Positions 4,974-6,464 of a stretch of 6,464 nucleotides of DNA are shown here, in pieces (the stretch's first letter is position 1; every line of letters begins with the position of its first letter). The position numbers were made by a program, and so were the translations under genes. Location: positions 1 through 6,464 of the forward strand of contig DSBX01000274.1 in the NCBI GenBank assembly GCA_011049385.1, read 5' to 3'. This DNA comes from Caldifarciminota bacterium (lineage in GTDB: Bacteria; Hydrothermota; Tepidihabitantia; Tepidihabitantales; Tepidihabitantaceae). The notes beneath the pieces were generated by a model, which saw nothing but the letters and a program-made list of their open reading frames with translations, did not search any database and had not been told where the DNA came from.

Positions 4974-6464
4974 ATGAAGAAGATCGCGTCCCTTGCTCTG
5001 GCCCTGTTCGCCTGCTCGCTTGCCGTGTCCTGGCCCGAACTCGAACGCCCGCTGGTTCGCCTTTCGGACGAAGTCGAGTGCATCGCAGGACAGGTCATTG
5101 TCACCCTGGCCCCCGAGACGAGGGGCCAACTGGACATCACGAGCAACTCCTCGGGCGCCCGGTTCGGGATATCGGCGCTCGACGAACTCAATCGCGAGTT
5201 CGGCGTCGGTCTCATCGCGCCGCTGATGCGCCACAAACCGGACCCCATCGCCCTCAAACACAACTGCGACTTGCAGTTCCTCGTCCAAGCCGGCAAAGGC
5301 GTCTCCGTCGCGGCGATGCTCACGGCCTACGAGCGGATCCCCGAAGTCGCTTCGGTCGTTCCCAACGCCTGGCTCCGGCTCATCGAGCCCCCTTCGCCTG
5401 AGACCGAAAGCCTGCCCGACGACTCGCTCCGCAACCGGCAATGGCATCTGCCCAACATCGGCGCCGAGGCCGGCTGGTGGTTCGCTCAGGGCGACACGAA
5501 CGTCCTGATAGCGGTTCTCGATGACGGCTGTGAATGGCACCACCCGGATATCGAACCCAACCTCTGGATCAACCACCCCGAGGACATCAACGACAACGGC
5601 CGTTTCGACCCCCTGCCCTACCCGGATGGGGACCTCGACGGCATTGACCAGGACGGCAACGGCTACATTGACGACGTGATCGGCTTCGACCTTGTCGCCG
5701 GCGACCCGGACCCGGACCCGGCGGTGCCGAGCGACAATCACGGCACCCACTGCTGGGGCACCGCCAATGCGGCCACGAACAACGCCCTCGGCGTATCCGC
5801 CCCACCCTGGAACGTCCGCAGTTTCGGCTTCCGTTGCGGCGGCGGCGGCGGCATCAGCCTCTACGCCGCCATCGCCGGCGTCTACTACACGGTGTCGAAG
5901 AACGTCTGGGCCATCTCGATGAGCTTCGGCGGTTACAGCCAGTTCCAGCCTCTCCGCGATGCCTGCCAGTACGCCTGGGACTACGGTGCGGTGCTCGTCG
6001 CCGGCGCCGGCAATGACGGCCGGAACACGATGTTCTACCCGGCCGGCTATCCCAGCGTCCTTGCCATCGCCGCCTCCGGGCCCGGCGACACGCACACCTC
6101 CTGGTCCAACTACGGCGACTGGATTGCGATAACTGCGCCCGGTGACGGCATCTACTCCACGCTCACCAACCACGGCTACGGCACGATGTCCGGCACCTCG
6201 ATGTCCACCCCGCTCGTTGCCGGGGTGCTATCCTGGCTTAAGTCCGCCTTCCCGGAACTCACCAACACCCAGGCCTGCAGCCTGATGTTCGCCACCGCGG
6301 ACTCGATGCCGGACGAATACTACCGCAACGGCTGGCTCGGTGCGGGCCGGGTTTCGATGGCCAACGTCGTTCTGCCCCGGTTCCACTGCAACCTGACGAT
6401 GACCGACTGGCGCTGGAACGACGCCGGCGGCAACAGCAACGGCCGGCCCGACCCGGGCGAGACC
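4974..6464 (+). CDS. Secreted subtilisin-family (S8) serine protease, 3' end outside the window
   Basis: An exported endopeptidase, 497 residues present and still open at the last base. Start ATG 4974, five bases after GGAGG (4964-4968). Signal peptide MKKIASLALALFACSLAVS, then a propeptide-like domain at about 24-135 (GQVIVTL, LDELNREFGV). The S8 domain begins near 155 (QWHLPNIGAEAGW). The catalytic triad is present: D183 in AVLDDG, H256 in NHGTH, S409 in GTSMSTP, with oxyanion N347 in GAGND, so it should be active. Between Asp and His is an Asp/Asn/Gly-rich insertion (about 200-250) with an EF-hand-like DQDGNGYIDD and a DPDPDP run, probably binding calcium. Five consecutive GGC codons encode Gly289-293. 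The catalytic domain ends near 460; the sequence then enters an accessory module with WNDAGGNSNGRPDPGE, a pattern often seen in repeated beta-sandwich domains of secreted proteins. Surface anchoring or sorting signals would lie beyond the window. Divergent from the sigma operon. Confidence 0.93.
   Translation, partial: MKKIASLALALFACSLAVSWPELERPLVRLSDEVECIAGQVIVTLAPETRGQLDITSNSSGARFGISALDELNREFGVGLIAPLMRHKPDPIALKHNCDLQFLVQAGKGVSVAAMLTAYERIPEVASVVPNAWLRLIEPPSPETESLPDDSLRNRQWHLPNIGAEAGWWFAQGDTNVLIAVLDDGCEWHHPDIEPNLWINHPEDINDNGRFDPLPYPDGDLDGIDQDGNGYIDDVIGFDLVAGDPDPDPAVPSDNHGTHCWGTANAATNNALGVSAPPWNVRSFGFRCGGGGGISLYAAIAGVYYTVSKNVWAISMSFGGYSQFQPLRDACQYAWDYGAVLVAGAGNDGRNTMFYPAGYPSVLAIAASGPGDTHTSWSNYGDWIAITAPGDGIYSTLTNHGYGTMSGTSMSTPLVAGVLSWLKSAFPELTNTQACSLMFATADSMPDEYYRNGWLGAGRVSMANVVLPRFHCNLTMTDWRWNDAGGNSNGRPDPGET

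Noticed and set aside
4974..5030. Lipoprotein signal in the protease (Cys14 after Leu-Phe-Ala)
   Set aside because: Phe at -2 is atypical for a lipobox and the Cys comes early; an ordinary signal peptide fits better.
4935..6173. Reverse-strand open frame (412 codons) across the protease
   Set aside because: Its product is low-complexity Val/Gly/Ala/Asp/Arg sequence, while the forward frame encodes a complete subtilase triad.

Overview
The window is GC-rich, densely packed bacterial DNA. It holds six protein-coding genes and no recognisable RNA gene, CRISPR array, insertion sequence or phage gene. The secreted subtilase with a D/N/G-rich 'GNxNGxxDPGE' module, the ECF sigma operon leading into a DUF4097-type beta-repeat protein, and the long KamA-type radical SAM enzyme suggest an uncultivated, probably environmental bacterium. 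An FCB-like or WOR-3-like candidate lineage is my best guess, and I hold it weakly; nothing here is a taxonomic marker.

Layout: (1) 1-279 is a leader region with a perfect 15-bp hairpin (135-169), probably ending an upstream transcript, followed by a promoter. (2) 280-2061 (+) encodes a 593-residue KamA-family radical SAM/PLP aminomutase. Its substrate-pocket residues match the Lys/Asn pair of glutamate 2,3-aminomutase rather than the Asp/Asp pair of lysine 2,3-aminomutase. (3) 4919 down to 2076 (-) is a four-gene operon: ECF sigma factor, membrane-anchored zinc-binding anti-sigma factor, secreted beta-repeat (DUF4097-like) protein, and secreted PDZ protein with a C-terminal coiled coil. The operon converges on the aminomutase gene with only 14 bases between the stop codons. 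(4) 4974 to the window end (+) is a secreted subtilisin-family (S8) serine protease, divergent from the sigma gene and cut off by the window edge.

The operon reads as an envelope-response module. The anti-sigma factor would hold the sigma factor at the membrane, and release would raise expression of two exported proteins with domains suited to surface structure and peptide binding. The protease shares a short divergent promoter region with the operon and may be co-regulated, which is inference.

Two genes of the operon do not read cleanly. The anti-sigma gene has no ATG/GTG/TTG start that would include its first zinc-ligand histidine; an ACG codon sits where the start should be, behind a good ribosome binding site. 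The PDZ gene is split by a one-base frameshift in a run of six G. These are either base-calling or assembly errors, or real and biologically interesting. I see no clear evidence of a wholly new system; the best leads are the aminomutase specificity and the sigma/anti-sigma/beta-repeat/PDZ operon with its odd start and frameshift.
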